In this document: positions 18,650-29,019 of the stretch, in pieces | How the letters are laid out: the number at the start of each line of letters is the position of its first letter | Position numbering within the stretch: position 1 is the first letter of the stretch | Position numbers and translations under genes: made by a program | Assembly (NCBI RefSeq): GCF_003634015.1 | Contig: NZ_RBII01000002.1 | Span: 523,597-587,596 of the forward strand | DNA length: 64,000 nt | Reading direction: 5' to 3' | Origin: Litorimonas taeanensis | Lineage (GTDB): Bacteria; Pseudomonadota; Alphaproteobacteria; Caulobacterales; Maricaulaceae | The notes under the pieces: model-generated | What the model saw: the letters and a program-made list of their open reading frames with translations, nothing else | Told to the model about the DNA's origin: nothing | The model's database searches: none

Positions 18650-20209
18650 ATGACCAATCACGTCAAAATTTTCGACACAACTTTACGCGACGGCGAACAA
18701 GCGCCAGGCTTTTCTATGACTTCAGGCCAAAAACTGAAGATGGCGAAAGCGCTCGAAGGTCTGGGCGTCGATATTATGGAAGCAGGGTTTGCGGCAGCAT
18801 CTCCCGGTGATTTTGAGGCCATTAAAACCATCGCTACAGAAGTCAAAGACTCCATCGTTTGCTCTCTCGCCCGATGTAATGAGGGCGATATTCGCGCAAG
18901 CGGCGAAGCCATCAAACCTGCAGCAAAATCAGGGCGCGGCGGACGTATTCATACCTTTATTGCAACCTCTCCGCTCCACAGAGAATTTAAGCTTAAAATG
19001 TCTATGGACGAGATCGTGCGCCGCGCCACTGCCGGCATTGAGCTCGCCCGGCAATATACTGATGATGTTGAATTTTCTTGTGAGGACGCGATCCGAACGG
19101 AACGAGATTATCTTAAACGTGTTGTCGAGGCCGCTATTAAAGCCGGCGCGACAACGATCAACATACCCGACACGGTCGGTTATACAACGCCAGAAGAAAT
19201 CCAGAGCCTGTTTGAATTTTTGGCGTCTGACATTGAGGGTGCGGACAGCGTAACCTTCTCAGCCCATTGCCATGACGACCTTGGCCTCGCCGTTGCGAAC
19301 TCTCTCGCCGCCGTGCGCGGCGGCGCGCGGCAAGTCGAATGTGCCCTTAACGGCATTGGTGAACGCGCAGGTAATTGTGCCCTCGAAGAAGTTGCCATGG
19401 CACTTCGCACGCGGAAAGATTTCTTTGGTTTATCAACACAGTTAAAAACTGAGGGCCTTTATGGGGCGTCAAAACTTCTAGCGACCATAACCGGCAACCC
19501 TGTTCCACGTAATAAAGCCATCGTCGGCAAGAACGCCTTTGCCCATGAATCGGGTATCCACCAACACGGCGTTTTGGCGAACCGTGAAACTTATGAAATT
19601 ATGAAACCCGAAGATGTCGGAGTGAGCACCGACAACCTTGTTCTCGGGAAGCATTCAGGACGTGCTGCGCTTAAAAATCGAGCGGAAACATTGGGTTTTG
19701 AATTGGGTGACAATCAGCTTCAATCACTTTTCGTTAAATTCAAACATTTGGCCGATGAAAAAAAAGAAGTCTTCGATGCTGATATCGAAGCCTTGATATT
19801 GGGCGAGGCTGTTGGTGAAATTGGGCCTTGGGCTTTGGAAAGTCTATATGTTTCGGCAGGGTCAGATGACGGGAAACGCCCCGTCGCCACGGTCAGACTT
19901 CACCATGAAGATGGTCGCAAAGAGACATGGAGCCAAGAAGCGGCAGGGCCTGTAAACGCAACCTTCCTCGCCATTTCACATATTACCGGCCAACCATTAC
20001 ACCTTGATAGTTTCTCTGTTCAATCTGTCACAGAGGGCGAAGACGCTATGGCCGAAGCCTCGGTAATGGTCAGCACTGAGTTTTCTAGCTATCATGGTCG
20101 CGGTACGAGCACAGATACAGTCCTCGCAGGAGCCCGTGCTTATCTTGATGTAATCAACCGTATCGAACGGCGCGCAGACAGACAAAAATCCATTGCTGCG
20201 CAACATTAG
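18650..20209 (+). CDS. leuA: 2-isopropylmalate synthase
   Basis: Condenses acetyl-CoA with 2-ketoisovalerate, the first leucine-specific step. The frame is open from 18443, but the correct start is the ATG at 18650 ([21 protein letters not shown]), giving 519 residues; the longer form would overlap the IlvM-like gene. The metal-binding motif [10 protein letters not shown], the [17 protein letters not shown] motif with metal His residues and NGIGERAGN are present. The C-terminal third is the leucine-sensing regulatory domain, ending after a Gly-rich [16 protein letters not shown] segment. It continues the ilv operon. Confidence 0.97.
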   Translation: MTNHVKIFDTTLRDGEQAPGFSMTSGQKLKMAKALEGLGVDIMEAGFAAASPGDFEAIKTIATEVKDSIVCSLARCNEGDIRASGEAIKPAAKSGRGGRIHTFIATSPLHREFKLKMSMDEIVRRATAGIELARQYTDDVEFSCEDAIRTERDYLKRVVEAAIKAGATTINIPDTVGYTTPEEIQSLFEFLASDIEGADSVTFSAHCHDDLGLAVANSLAAVRGGARQVECALNGIGERAGNCALEEVAMALRTRKDFFGLSTQLKTEGLYGASKLLATITGNPVPRNKAIVGKNAFAHESGIHQHGVLANRETYEIMKPEDVGVSTDNLVLGKHSGRAALKNRAETLGFELGDNQLQSLFVKFKHLADEKKEVFDADIEALILGEAVGEIGPWALESLYVSAGSDDGKRPVATVRLHHEDGRKETWSQEAAGPVNATFLAISHITGQPLHLDSFSVQSVTEGEDAMAEASVMVSTEFSSYHGRGTSTDTVLAGARAYLDVINRIERRADRQKSIAAQH

Positions 20210-20217
20210 GGTGATTT

Positions 20218-21612
20218 ATGACACAAACTCTCTTTGATAAAGTTTGGAACAGAAACGTTGTTGTTCCAGAAAGCGATACGCAGCCCGCTACACTTTATAT
20301 CGGGCTTCACCTGATCCACGAAGTGACATCACCGCAAGCCTTTACGGTTCTGCGCGAACGTGGCCTAAAAGTCCGGCGTCCTGATCGTACTTTGGCAACC
20401 ATAGATCACTCTACGCCGACTCTCATTAATCCTGACGGCTCTCGGCCATACGTCACCGAACAGGCGGAAAAACAAGTCCAAACACTCCTCGCCAACGCTA
20501 AGGAATACGGCATTGAAACACATGGGTGGGATAGCGATAATCGCGGCATTGTACATGTCATGGGGCCAGAGCTTGGCGCCACGCAGCCCGGCATGACAAT
20601 TGTTTGCGGAGATAGCCATACATCTACCCATGGCGCCTTTGGTGCAATTGCTTTTGGAATCGGGACGACACAGGTCGGCCATGTCTTAGCCAATCAATGT
20701 ATCCTGATGCGAAAACCCAAAACAATGGCTATCCATGTAAACGGAACGCTTCAAGACGGCGTTACGCCCAAGGATGTTATCCTCGCTATTATTGCGAAGA
20801 TTGGCGTCGGTGGCGGCACAGGTTACGCGCTGGAGTATTGCGGTAATGTGTTCCGCGAAATGAGCATGGACGGCCGTATGACGGTTTGTAACATGTCTAT
20901 CGAAGCGGGCGCACGGTGCGGCATGATCGCCCCTGATGAGACCACATTTGCATATTTAAAGGGCCGGAAATTTGTTCCCGAAAACTATGCGGCCGCCTGT
21001 AAAGATTGGGCCTCTTTGGCGACAGATGAGGGGGCGGTATATGATAAAGAAGTTCATTTACGTGCCGAAGACATCAAACCCATGGTAACATATGGCACCC
21101 ATCCTGGCATGGGCATTTCAATTGATTCTCTTGTTCCTGCGGCCGCAGATGATGCTGATGAAAGCGCTTTACGTTATATGCAATTAAAGGCGGGGCAAAC
21201 TATAGCCGGCACTAAGGTTGATAAGGTCTTTATCGGGTCTTGTACTAATTCACGAATGGAAGACCTTCGCGCCGCTGCAAATATTTTCAAAGACCGCCGA
21301 GTCGCTGAAAATGTCACCGTTATTATTGTACCGGGATCCGTCTTGGTAAAAGCACGTGCCGAAGAAGAAGGCCTTGATAAAATTTTCATCGCAGCGGGTG
21401 CTCAATGGCGAGAGGCTGGATGTTCTATGTGTCTAGGCATGAACGGCGATATTGGGCAACCCGGAGATTTGATCGTATCGACATCAAACCGCAATTTTGC
21501 GGGCCGCCAAGGCCCGGGCGTTCGAACGGTTCTTGCCTCCCCGGAAACGGCGGCGGCCGCAGCGGTGACGGGCGTTATCACTGACCACAGAACATTAGGA
21601 GCGGCAGCATGA
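20218..21612 (+). CDS. leuC: 3-isopropylmalate dehydratase, large subunit
   Basis: Aconitase-family enzyme isomerising 2- to 3-isopropylmalate with LeuD. The protein has 464 residues. [21 protein letters not shown] is near residue 130. The [4Fe-4S] cysteines lie in GSCTNSR and CSMCLGMN, in normal spacing. It begins 8 bases after leuA and its last 4 bases overlap the leuD start (ATGA), indicating translational coupling of the two subunits. Confidence 0.98.
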   Translation: MTQTLFDKVWNRNVVVPESDTQPATLYIGLHLIHEVTSPQAFTVLRERGLKVRRPDRTLATIDHSTPTLINPDGSRPYVTEQAEKQVQTLLANAKEYGIETHGWDSDNRGIVHVMGPELGATQPGMTIVCGDSHTSTHGAFGAIAFGIGTTQVGHVLANQCILMRKPKTMAIHVNGTLQDGVTPKDVILAIIAKIGVGGGTGYALEYCGNVFREMSMDGRMTVCNMSIEAGARCGMIAPDETTFAYLKGRKFVPENYAAACKDWASLATDEGAVYDKEVHLRAEDIKPMVTYGTHPGMGISIDSLVPAAADDADESALRYMQLKAGQTIAGTKVDKVFIGSCTNSRMEDLRAAANIFKDRRVAENVTVIIVPGSVLVKARAEEEGLDKIFIAAGAQWREAGCSMCLGMNGDIGQPGDLIVSTSNRNFAGRQGPGVRTVLASPETAAAAAVTGVITDHRTLGAAA

Positions 21613-22193
21613 GCTTCAAACCTATGACCGTCGTCACATCGAAAACAGTCGTATTACCTGCGGCCAATATCGATACAGATCAAATTATGCCTGCCCGTTT
21701 TTTAACGATGACAACCAAGTCTGGGCTCGGCAAACACCTTTTCAACGATTGGCGCTACGATGAGGACGGCTCAGAAACCGATCATAAATTAAATAGCGAA
21801 GCAGCAAAAGCCTGCGAAATTCTTGTCGGCGGTCACAATTTTGGCTGTGGCTCTTCACGTGAGCATGCGCCTTGGGCCTTGACGGATTACGGATTTAGAG
21901 TCGTCATCAGTTCAGAAATTGCGGATATATTTCGAGGTAACTCATTAAAGAATGGCCTGCTGCCAATTGTGATTGATAAACGCGCACATGCATGGTTACT
22001 GGAAAACCCCAGTGCAGAGGTCACTGTTGACCTAGAGAACTGCGAAGTAAGGCTGCCCCGCAATGGCGGCACCTATAGTTTCGAGATTGATAGTTTTTCA
22101 CGGCATTGCCTGATGGAAGGCGTCGATGAAATGGGCTTTCTTCAAACACAAGGTGACGCCATTACGGCTCATGAAGAAAAAATAAGTAATTAA
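21609..22193 (+). CDS. leuD: 3-isopropylmalate dehydratase, small subunit
   Basis: Swivel-domain partner of LeuC, 194 residues. Motifs [14 protein letters not shown] at the N-terminus and [17 protein letters not shown] (about residues 74-90) are diagnostic of the bacterial LeuD1 type. It overlaps leuC by 4 bases and is followed by leuB after 2 bases. No anomalies. Confidence 0.98.
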   Translation: MSFKPMTVVTSKTVVLPAANIDTDQIMPARFLTMTTKSGLGKHLFNDWRYDEDGSETDHKLNSEAAKACEILVGGHNFGCGSSREHAPWALTDYGFRVVISSEIADIFRGNSLKNGLLPIVIDKRAHAWLLENPSAEVTVDLENCEVRLPRNGGTYSFEIDSFSRHCLMEGVDEMGFLQTQGDAITAHEEKISN

Positions 22194-22195
22194 AT

Positions 22196-23251
22196 ATGAC
22201 CACTTTGAATTTTACTTACCTACCAGGTGACGGGATAGGCCCCGAAGTAGGGGATGCCGCTATTGCTGTATTACGGGCGATTTCCGATAAATTTGGCCAT
22301 ACGTTATTACCTGAGTTTCACCTGATTGGCGGCGCCGCGATTGACGCTGTAGGCCAACCTCTACCCGCAGAAACTTTTGAATCTTGCGAGCGTACAGGTG
22401 CCATTTTATTGGGCGCCGTTGGCGGCCCGAAGTGGGACCATTTAAAAGGGGCAGACCGACCCGAACTTGGTTCGCTTTTGCCACTCCGCAAAGAGCTCAA
22501 CCTTTATGCAAATATTCGTCCCTGCGCACCTTTTCCTGCGTTGATTGATAATGCGCCCTTGAAACGTGAAAGGCTCGAAGGCGTGGACTTTGTTGTTATG
22601 CGAGAGCTCACGGGCGGGATATATTTTGGTCAAAAAGGCCGTGATGTAAATGGGGCTTATGATGAGTGCCGTTACTCTGAAGCTGAAATTCGGCGCATTG
22701 CTATCAAAGCTTTTGATTTGGCTGCAACGCGTAAGAAAAAAGTAACTTCAGTCGATAAATCTAATGTGCTTGAGACGTCACGCCTTTGGCGCGAAACCGT
22801 CATTGATGTGGCGACAAACTACCCTGATGTTGAACTTGAACATTTACTCGTCGATGCCATGACGATGCACATGCTTACCCACGCGCAAGATTATGATGTA
22901 ATTTTGACTGAGAATATGTTCGGCGATATTTTAACAGATGAAGCTTCTGTCTTATGCGGATCAATGGGCGTCATACCTTCTGCGTCTTTATCTGATGGCA
23001 AAACAGGCATGTATGAGCCTATTCACGGCAGCGCCCCAGACATAGCAGGTGAAGGAAAAGCCAACCCTATTGCCATGATATTATCCGCCGCATGGATGCT
23101 CCGTTTATCCTTTGGTTTAGACAAGGAGGCCGCCCTTATCGAAGCCGCTGTAGAGGCCGCTTTGGAACAAGGGCAAACCACAGGTGACCTTGGCGGCACA
23201 CTGACGACCGCGCAAGTGGGCGACTGGATAGCGAGTCATGTCAGCCAATAA
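22196..23251 (+). CDS. leuB: 3-isopropylmalate dehydrogenase
   Basis: NAD-dependent oxidative decarboxylation of 3-isopropylmalate to 2-ketoisocaproate. The protein has 351 residues. LPGDGIGPEV opens the protein; MRELTGGIYFGQKG carries substrate-binding Arg/Tyr; the TENMFGDILTDEAS motif holds metal-binding aspartates; GMYEPIHGSAPDIAG is the NAD-binding loop. The C-terminus overlaps the ilvA start by 14 bases, so ilvA is likely translated by coupling. Confidence 0.98.
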   Translation: MTTLNFTYLPGDGIGPEVGDAAIAVLRAISDKFGHTLLPEFHLIGGAAIDAVGQPLPAETFESCERTGAILLGAVGGPKWDHLKGADRPELGSLLPLRKELNLYANIRPCAPFPALIDNAPLKRERLEGVDFVVMRELTGGIYFGQKGRDVNGAYDECRYSEAEIRRIAIKAFDLAATRKKKVTSVDKSNVLETSRLWRETVIDVATNYPDVELEHLLVDAMTMHMLTHAQDYDVILTENMFGDILTDEASVLCGSMGVIPSASLSDGKTGMYEPIHGSAPDIAGEGKANPIAMILSAAWMLRLSFGLDKEAALIEAAVEAALEQGQTTGDLGGTLTTAQVGDWIASHVSQ

Positions 23252-24776
23252 ACCGCTCATTGACCTGCATGAATTAAAGGCCCGTATTGAATCCGCTAAT
23301 GTTTACGCATTGGCCAAACGGACGGGCTGTGAACTTGCGCCCAAATTAAGCCTCGAACTTGGACGCAATGTTTGGCTGAAGCGAGAAGACCTACAAGATG
23401 TCTTTAGCTTTAAAATACGCGGTGCGACGAACCGCATAGCCGAGCTCACAGATGAAGAACGCGCCTGCGGGGTCTGTGCTGCGAGTGCAGGAAATCACGC
23501 ACAAGGTATCGCAACCGCCGCCGCTTATTATAATACCAAAGCCATCATCTTTATGCCCGTCACAACGCCGGCCATCAAAGTCGCTGCCGTACAAAGCCAT
23601 GGCGCCGAAACACGGCTGGTCGGCGATAGCTATGATGCGGCATGTGAAGCCGCGATTACCTATGCGCAAATGTCGGGCGCCGTTTTCATTCACCCTTTTG
23701 ATGAGATTTCAGTTATCGCAGGACAAGGCACTGTTGGCCGCGAAATATTAGAGCAAATGCCCCGCACACCAGATGCCGTGTATATCCCCGTTGGCGGCGG
23801 TGGTTTAATATCGGGCGTGGGGGCTTGGGTTAAATCTGTCTCGCCCAACACCAAAATCATCGCTGTTGAGCCCGAAGGCGCGCCGACACTGCTGACCTCA
23901 CTTGAGGCCGGTCAACCCACCACACTTGAAAGCGTAGATAGTTTTGCGGACGGCGTAGCGGTCAAGCGTATTGGTACGCATACATTTGATGTCGCACAGC
24001 GCCTCGTTGATGAAGTAATATGCGTTTCGAATGATGAAATTTGCGCCGCCGTAAAAGATGTTTTCGAAGCCACCCGAACTGTTGTTGAACCCGCAGGGGC
24101 TCTCGCCCTCGCGGGATTGATTAAACACACACGTTTGGGACAGGCGCCCGAAGGGGATAGCGTTGTAATTTTATCTGGGGCGAATGTAAATTTTGACCGT
24201 ATTGGTCATATCGTCGAACGCGCTGAACTTGGGGCTGGAGAGGAAATGCTCTTCGCTGCTGCCATTCCAGAAAAGCCCGGCGCTTTTCTGAATTTCTGTA
24301 ATGCCTTAGGGCGCCGCGCAGTAACAGAGTTTAATTATCGCTACACTGAGAGCGACACGGCACATGTATTAGTCGGTATCAAAACGCGTGATTTACAAGA
24401 CAGAGAGCAAGTCACTGCTGACATGGCCACACATAATATCTCTATCACGGATTTATCTAATGACCGCCTCGCCAAACGGCATTTAAGACATATGGTCGGG
24501 GGCCGCACAAGCACGTCCATTGCAGAGGTCATATATCGGTTTGAATTTCCAGAACGCCCCGGCGCGCTCACTGATTTTTTAATAGCATTAGACGATCGAT
24601 GGAATATTAGCCTCTTCCATTACAGAAATCACGGCAACACAACTGGCCATGTTCTTTGCGGCTTTCAAGTCCCCAAAGGAGATATGGAAGCTTTGGAAGA
24701 AAGCTTATCAAAAACTGGCTATCCAATGTCTGAGGAAACAGACAGCAAAGCCTATGAATATTTTTTAAGAGCTTGA
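23238..24776 (+). CDS. ilvA: Threonine deaminase (biosynthetic, two-ACT-domain form)
   Basis: PLP enzyme converting threonine to 2-ketobutyrate, the first isoleucine step. The protein has 512 residues, the long allosteric type like E. coli IlvA. The PLP lysine is Lys59 in VFSFKIRGA; SAGNHAQG and the phosphate loop PVGGGGLISG follow. The C-terminal about 180 residues hold two ACT-like modules, each starting with an E-[KR]-PG[AS] segment (IPEKPGAFLNFC and FPERPGALTDFL), expected to bind isoleucine and valine. Last gene of the operon. Its product chemistry releases 2-aminoacrylate, which RidA (2.2 kb downstream) would hydrolyse. Confidence 0.97.
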   Translation: MSANKPLIDLHELKARIESANVYALAKRTGCELAPKLSLELGRNVWLKREDLQDVFSFKIRGATNRIAELTDEERACGVCAASAGNHAQGIATAAAYYNTKAIIFMPVTTPAIKVAAVQSHGAETRLVGDSYDAACEAAITYAQMSGAVFIHPFDEISVIAGQGTVGREILEQMPRTPDAVYIPVGGGGLISGVGAWVKSVSPNTKIIAVEPEGAPTLLTSLEAGQPTTLESVDSFADGVAVKRIGTHTFDVAQRLVDEVICVSNDEICAAVKDVFEATRTVVEPAGALALAGLIKHTRLGQAPEGDSVVILSGANVNFDRIGHIVERAELGAGEEMLFAAAIPEKPGAFLNFCNALGRRAVTEFNYRYTESDTAHVLVGIKTRDLQDREQVTADMATHNISITDLSNDRLAKRHLRHMVGGRTSTSIAEVIYRFEFPERPGALTDFLIALDDRWNISLFHYRNHGNTTGHVLCGFQVPKGDMEALEESLSKTGYPMSEETDSKAYEYFLRA

Positions 24777-24782
24777 ATATGA

Positions 24783-25889
24783 TTAAGCGGGTATAACACC
24801 GCGCCGCGTTTTATAAGTGAATTGCCCCGCATCATTTCGGCGACGACTCAGCAAACCTCGCCCTTTTAGGCAATTTAAATGCGCGATGCTTTCGCCCACG
24901 GCCATGATGCGATTGCCATCCGTTATTTCACGTCGAAACAATACCGAATACACGCCCGTAGCCAATCGCGGCGTTTGGCAGTGTTCCAGCAAACGCAAAA
25001 GCGCTTTTTCATGATGTTCAATTAATTTATCGAGCCGTTTATGCGCGCCGCGGAACGGAATACCATGGGCGGGCCCGATTAAAACGTTCTCGGGCAATTG
25101 CGCTTTTAAGACATGACAGGATGTAATCCAATCTTCCAACGGGTTACCCTCGGGTTCCGTTGGCCACACGCTAACATTTGAACTTATATTCGGTAAAAGC
25201 TGGTCACCAGTTAGGCACAAATTGAGCTCAGGGCAGTAAAGACAAGCGTGTTCGGGCGAATGACCAGCGCCAATAATAACGCGCCATTCACGGCCCCCTA
25301 TTTTGCCTAACTCTCCATCAACCAAGCGGTCATAACTTTGCGGCAATTCAGTAATGGCTTTACCAAACCCGCCAAAACGCTGTTTATAAAGTTCAATCTG
25401 ACCGTCCGTAAAGCCCGCCTTTTTATAAAACCGTAAACTTTCTGGTGGGGCTGCGCGGCCTGTATCTGCGGCCATAAGGCGGCAGAGAAAATACTCCCCC
25501 CGCGTCATTAAGAGCGGCGCGCCGAAATGGCGACAAATCCATCCTGCCAACCCTGTGTGGTCTGGGTGTAAATGCGTGCAAATAACGCGGTTCACCGGGC
25601 GGCCACCCATCAGATGTTTAAAGTGCTTCTTCCAAATTTCTTTACTTTCCCGATTGCCAATACCTGTGTCGACAATGACCCAACCATCGCCATCACGAAG
25701 CGCCCAAAGGTTGATGTGATCAAGGCCCGACATAGGCAAGCCGAAACGCAGCCAAAAAACTCCATCCGCTATTTCTTGCACATTACCCGGCTGAGGTTTT
25801 TCTTCTGTTATAAAATCTAATTTTAAACCAGATGTACTCCCTGGAACCAGAGATTGGTCTTGTGGGGTGTTTTTAGGGACTTGGTTCAT
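24783..25889 (-). CDS. MBL-fold metallo-hydrolase
   Basis: Metallo-beta-lactamase superfamily hydrolase of 368 residues. The metal site THLHPDHTG gives His106, His108, Asp110 and His111. Later ligands are in GAGHSPEHACLY and LTGDQLLPN, and GPAHGIPFRG supplies the last His. A C-terminal winged-helix-like extension of about 80 residues (HEKALLRLLEHC... SIAHLNCLKGRGLL) is typical of the glyoxalase-II-like/LACTB2-type subgroup. The substrate is not predictable. It converges on ilvA with 6 bases between the stops and has no operon partner. Confidence 0.88.
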   Translation of the reverse strand: MNQVPKNTPQDQSLVPGSTSGLKLDFITEEKPQPGNVQEIADGVFWLRFGLPMSGLDHINLWALRDGDGWVIVDTGIGNRESKEIWKKHFKHLMGGRPVNRVICTHLHPDHTGLAGWICRHFGAPLLMTRGEYFLCRLMAADTGRAAPPESLRFYKKAGFTDGQIELYKQRFGGFGKAITELPQSYDRLVDGELGKIGGREWRVIIGAGHSPEHACLYCPELNLCLTGDQLLPNISSNVSVWPTEPEGNPLEDWITSCHVLKAQLPENVLIGPAHGIPFRGAHKRLDKLIEHHEKALLRLLEHCQTPRLATGVYSVLFRREITDGNRIMAVGESIAHLNCLKGRGLLSRRRNDAGQFTYKTRRGVIPA

Positions 25890-25971
25890 ACGTCTTCTTA
25901 AGCGGAAAAGATTGAGATATCTATATCACATTCTGAATTTCAGATATTCAACTGACGAATTGGGAGTTGTG

Positions 25972-26008
25972 GCTTCCGGTCACACGGGGCGCAATGGTGA
26001 CCGGAAGC
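25972..26008. repeat. 12-bp perfect inverted repeat in intergenic region
   Basis: GCTTCCGGTCAC (25972-25983) and GTGACCGGAAGC (25997-26008) enclose a 13-base loop. The segment is visibly more GC-rich than the flanking intergenic DNA. There is no T-tract, so it is not an intrinsic terminator. It sits between the MBL gene start (25889) and the nitroreductase stop (26143). I cannot tie it to a gene; a remnant of a mobile element or a protein-binding site are possibilities. Confidence 0.6.
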
Positions 26009-26142
26009 AAGGTCGCGATCCGGAGACCGTCAACATATCGGCTATAGGGCTGTTCTATTTCATTGTCACCATTCAAGACTGCAGACTCACTATTTTGTGA
26101 TGGTTTTATTGCAGTACTGCGCCCTAAACCCCACAGTTTTAT

Positions 26143-26754
26143 TCATGAACGCCAATGCGTCACTTTAGATTCAACGTCAGGTCGCGCACGTTCTGTCGAA
26201 GGCAATTCAGGCGTGCCAATATAAATATAACCCGCCAGCTGTTCCGAATCATTTAGACCCAAAGCACGGTTCACACCCGCATCATAAGCGTACCATTCAG
26301 TGAGCCATTGCGCCCCAAATCCAAAGGCCTGAGCCGCAAGACATAAATTGAAACACGCCGCGCCAGCTGATAATTGCTGTTCCCACTTCGGCGTCCCGCG
26401 TGGGCACTCTACTGGCGAGGAAATGACGGCCACAACAAGGGGCGCGCGCATCAATCTTTGTCCCTCAAAAACCGTTCTGTCCAAAGGCGCCTCAGGATTA
26501 TCTCGCATAAACGCGGCGGCAATATGCTGTCCAAAATCAGCTCTGGCTTTGCCCTGAAAAACGACAAAACGCCAAGGCGCTAACTTTCGGTGATCGGGCA
26601 CACGGGCTGCGATCTCTAAGAGCGCGTTTAACACTTCTTCCTTTGGCCCTGGTTCAGCCATAACTTTCGCCAAATTTGACCGCCGAGTTTGCAAGAAGTC
26701 TAGAACATCCGTGCTTTTTGACGGCAAAGGGTAAGTTTTCAATGTTTCTGTCAT
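26143..26754 (-). CDS. Nitroreductase family protein
   Basis: FMN-dependent NAD(P)H oxidoreductase fold, 203 residues. The FMN-contacting N-terminal motif is QTRRSNLAKV; then AARVPDHRKLAPWRFVVFQG, of the YdjA/small nitroreductase subgroup; then AAGAACFNLCLAAQAFGFGAQWLTEWYAY. The C-terminal GYIYIGTPE is also standard. YdjA-like proteins have no firmly known physiological substrate. It is monocistronic and divergent from ridA with a 254-base gap. Confidence 0.9.
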   Translation of the reverse strand: MTETLKTYPLPSKSTDVLDFLQTRRSNLAKVMAEPGPKEEVLNALLEIAARVPDHRKLAPWRFVVFQGKARADFGQHIAAAFMRDNPEAPLDRTVFEGQRLMRAPLVVAVISSPVECPRGTPKWEQQLSAGAACFNLCLAAQAFGFGAQWLTEWYAYDAGVNRALGLNDSEQLAGYIYIGTPELPSTERARPDVESKVTHWRS

Positions 26755-27008
26755 GGAAGGTCTCTAAACAAACTAATTAGGCCAATATACTTTCTGCTCT
26801 GTATCACCTTAAAGGATTAATGTCATTCAAACCTCTGGCAAAGCTTGTCTTTGTTCACAGTCAAAACACCATATAAGATTCCTCTGCATGATATCCGAGC
26901 ATTGAAAATTTATCGGTAGGTCTATTATCTAACTTGACGTTGCGGGCCCTGTGCAGAAGATATAACCCTCCGAACAAATGCGTATTCATCATTTAAGGTA
27001 AAGCGATT

Positions 27009-27476
27009 ATGACAGCTGAAGATAAATTAAAGTCCCTTGGTCTTTCACTGCCCGAAGCAGCGGCGCCTGTCGCTAATTATGTCCCCTATGTTATCAGTGG
27101 GAATTTAGTATTTATCTCAGGCCAAATTTCAAAAATCGGCGATGAGGCTATTGGCGGGCGTTTAGGCGAAGACCTAGATATAGAACGCGGGCAATATGCC
27201 GCCAAACTTTCAGCGCTGAATTTAATCGCCCAAATGAAGGCCGCCTGCGGCGGGGATTTAAATCGCGTCAAACGCATCGTGAAACTGGGCGGCTTTGTTC
27301 AAGCAACACCTCAAGCCACCCAAGCCGATATCCCGAAAGTAATCAATGGATGCTCGGATCTGATGGTTGAAGTTTTTGGCGATGCAGGGCGACACGCGCG
27401 GTTTGCCGTCAGTGCGCCAAGCTTACCTTTAGATGTCGCTGTCGAAATAGATGCGGTAATCGAGATTACAGAGTGA
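27009..27476 (+). CDS. RidA family (YjgF/YER057c/UK114) protein
   Basis: Probable enamine/imine deaminase of 155 residues. The VISGNLVFISGQISK strand, a central cluster with LNLIAQMKAACGGDLNRVKRIVKLGGFV, and the C-terminal DAGRHARFAVSAPSLPLDVAVEIDAVIEI are diagnostic. It belongs to the longer subfamily (about 150 residues), not the classical 128-residue RidA, and its A-R-F-A-V segment holds the expected arginine. It is close to the ilv operon whose IlvA makes 2-aminoacrylate, but in its own unit. Confidence 0.9.
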   Translation: MTAEDKLKSLGLSLPEAAAPVANYVPYVISGNLVFISGQISKIGDEAIGGRLGEDLDIERGQYAAKLSALNLIAQMKAACGGDLNRVKRIVKLGGFVQATPQATQADIPKVINGCSDLMVEVFGDAGRHARFAVSAPSLPLDVAVEIDAVIEITE

Positions 27477-27504
27477 AGACCTAAATTTAAAATTATAAAA
27501 AATG

Positions 27505-27526
27505 AGAGGCCTAAAATTAGGCCTCT
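27505..27526 (-). terminator. Intrinsic terminator for lysC
   Basis: AGAGGCCTAA and TTAGGCCTCT form a perfect 10-bp stem with a 2-base loop. Read on the minus strand it is followed by CATTTTTTATAATTTT, fitting termination of lysC, whose stop is 34 bases before. On the plus strand no T-run follows, so it is weak for ridA. Confidence 0.8.
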
Positions 27527-27559
27527 AAATTGTAACTCTTCACTATCGGCCAAAATGAA

Positions 27560-28831
27560 TTAAGGCGCAGACACTTTAGGCGGCGCCGCTTTATCAAGCT
27601 CAAACGCAGAATGCAGGGCGCGAACGGCGAGTTCTGTATATTCTGCATCAATCAAGACTGAAATTTTAATCTCTGACGTTGCAATAACTTTAACGTTAAT
27701 ATTCCGCTCGGCCAAAGCCTCAAACATTGTTTGCGCAACCCCTGTATGTGACCGCATACCAATCCCTACAACAGACACTTTAGTGACATCTGAATCAGAT
27801 TTCACAGCTTCAAACCCAATAGATTGCTTCGCGGCCTCCAGTGCGGCCAAGGCTTTATCCAAATCGCGCTTACCGACTGTGAAAGTTAAGTTTGCGGCAC
27901 TATCGCTTTTTGAAATACCCTGAACAATCATGTCCACAATAACATTGGCATCTGCCATGGCCTTACAGACCTTTGCGACCATTCCGGGCTTGTCTTTTAA
28001 GCGTAGTAAAGTGATTTGCGATTCATCGCGTGAATAGGCAACGCCGCTTACAACACGTTCTTCCATGGTTTCGTCCTCATGACAAACTAAGGTCCCGGGA
28101 TTGGGGTCGCCAACTTCGGCCATGCTCGTCAGCACCCGTATTGGCAAATTATTATTCATAGCCAATTCAACAGAGCGCGTTTGTAATACTTTCGCGCCCA
28201 ATGAAGCCAGCTCTAACATTTCTTCAAAGGCGATACGGTTTAAACGCCGCGCATCTTTGGCAATTCTTGGATCTGTTGTATAAATTCCATCAACATCAGT
28301 ATAAATATCACAGCGGTCAGCTTTCAAAGCCACAGCAAGAGCAACCGCAGAAGTATCAGACCCTCCGCGCCCCAAAGTCGAAATTCGACCTTCTTCGTTA
28401 ACGCCTTGGAACCCCGCAACCACGGCAATATTGCCAGCTTTCATAGAAGGTCCAATAGCTGAACTTTCAATCTCAGCAATACGCGCTTTTGAATGCGCCA
28501 TATCGGTGCGAAGAGGTATTTGCCAACCCAACCAAGAGCGGGCTCTCAGACCTCGCCTGCGCAGGGCAATCGCCAATAAGCCAGAAGTTACTTGTTCTCC
28601 GCTGGCAACGATAGAATCATATTCATCTTCGATGGCCGTACCTTGATTGGAATCAGCGTCCAAAGCATCCACAAGGGCGACAAGCCGATTTGTTTCTCCG
28701 CTCATAGCAGAGACAACAACAGCGACCTCGTTCCCCTCTTTGGCTTCTTCAGCAACTAAAGACGCCACATGTCGGATGCGTTCTAGGTTGGCGACGGATG
28801 TGCCGCCGAATTTCATCACAATACGAGCCAT
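27560..28831 (-). CDS. lysC: Aspartate kinase
   Basis: Phosphorylates aspartate for lysine, threonine and methionine synthesis. The protein has 423 residues. N-terminal KFGGTSVANLERI, then the FQGVNEEGRISTLGRGGSDTSAVALA kinase core, and two C-terminal ACT domains (ITLLRLKDKPGMVAKVCKAMA and VSVVGIGMRSHTGVAQTMFEAL) for feedback control. The size and domain order match the monofunctional alphaproteobacterial enzyme. It is divergent from rsmB. An intrinsic terminator follows. Confidence 0.97.
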   Translation of the reverse strand: MARIVMKFGGTSVANLERIRHVASLVAEEAKEGNEVAVVVSAMSGETNRLVALVDALDADSNQGTAIEDEYDSIVASGEQVTSGLLAIALRRRGLRARSWLGWQIPLRTDMAHSKARIAEIESSAIGPSMKAGNIAVVAGFQGVNEEGRISTLGRGGSDTSAVALAVALKADRCDIYTDVDGIYTTDPRIAKDARRLNRIAFEEMLELASLGAKVLQTRSVELAMNNNLPIRVLTSMAEVGDPNPGTLVCHEDETMEERVVSGVAYSRDESQITLLRLKDKPGMVAKVCKAMADANVIVDMIVQGISKSDSAANLTFTVGKRDLDKALAALEAAKQSIGFEAVKSDSDVTKVSVVGIGMRSHTGVAQTMFEALAERNINVKVIATSEIKISVLIDAEYTELAVRALHSAFELDKAAPPKVSAP

Positions 28832-29019
28832 GAGAAGGGGTATCTACCTTAAATAAAATCAGACGCTTACATACGCGGAACAGCAGAATTTTCAACACTT
28901 TCCTACTCTAAATCTGCGGATTGCATTGTCTCTGCGGTTTTAACTTTCTTCAAGAAATGAATTATGTGCAGAGACCTCTATGATTGCTAAATTTACCCCC
29001 CTCTGCTAGGCGCGGCAGA

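Noticed and set aside
25867-26100. Plus-strand 77-codon frame
   Set aside because: No RBS, it overlaps the MBL gene start and the inverted repeat, and the product has no protein-like pattern.
26936-26970. TTGACG / GATATA pair upstream of ridA as a promoter
   Set aside because: Spacing of 19 bases and poor -10; not strong enough to list as a feature.
28984-29019. TTG start extending rsmB by 12 codons
   Set aside because: No RBS and no conserved residues; the ATG at 29020 is preferred.
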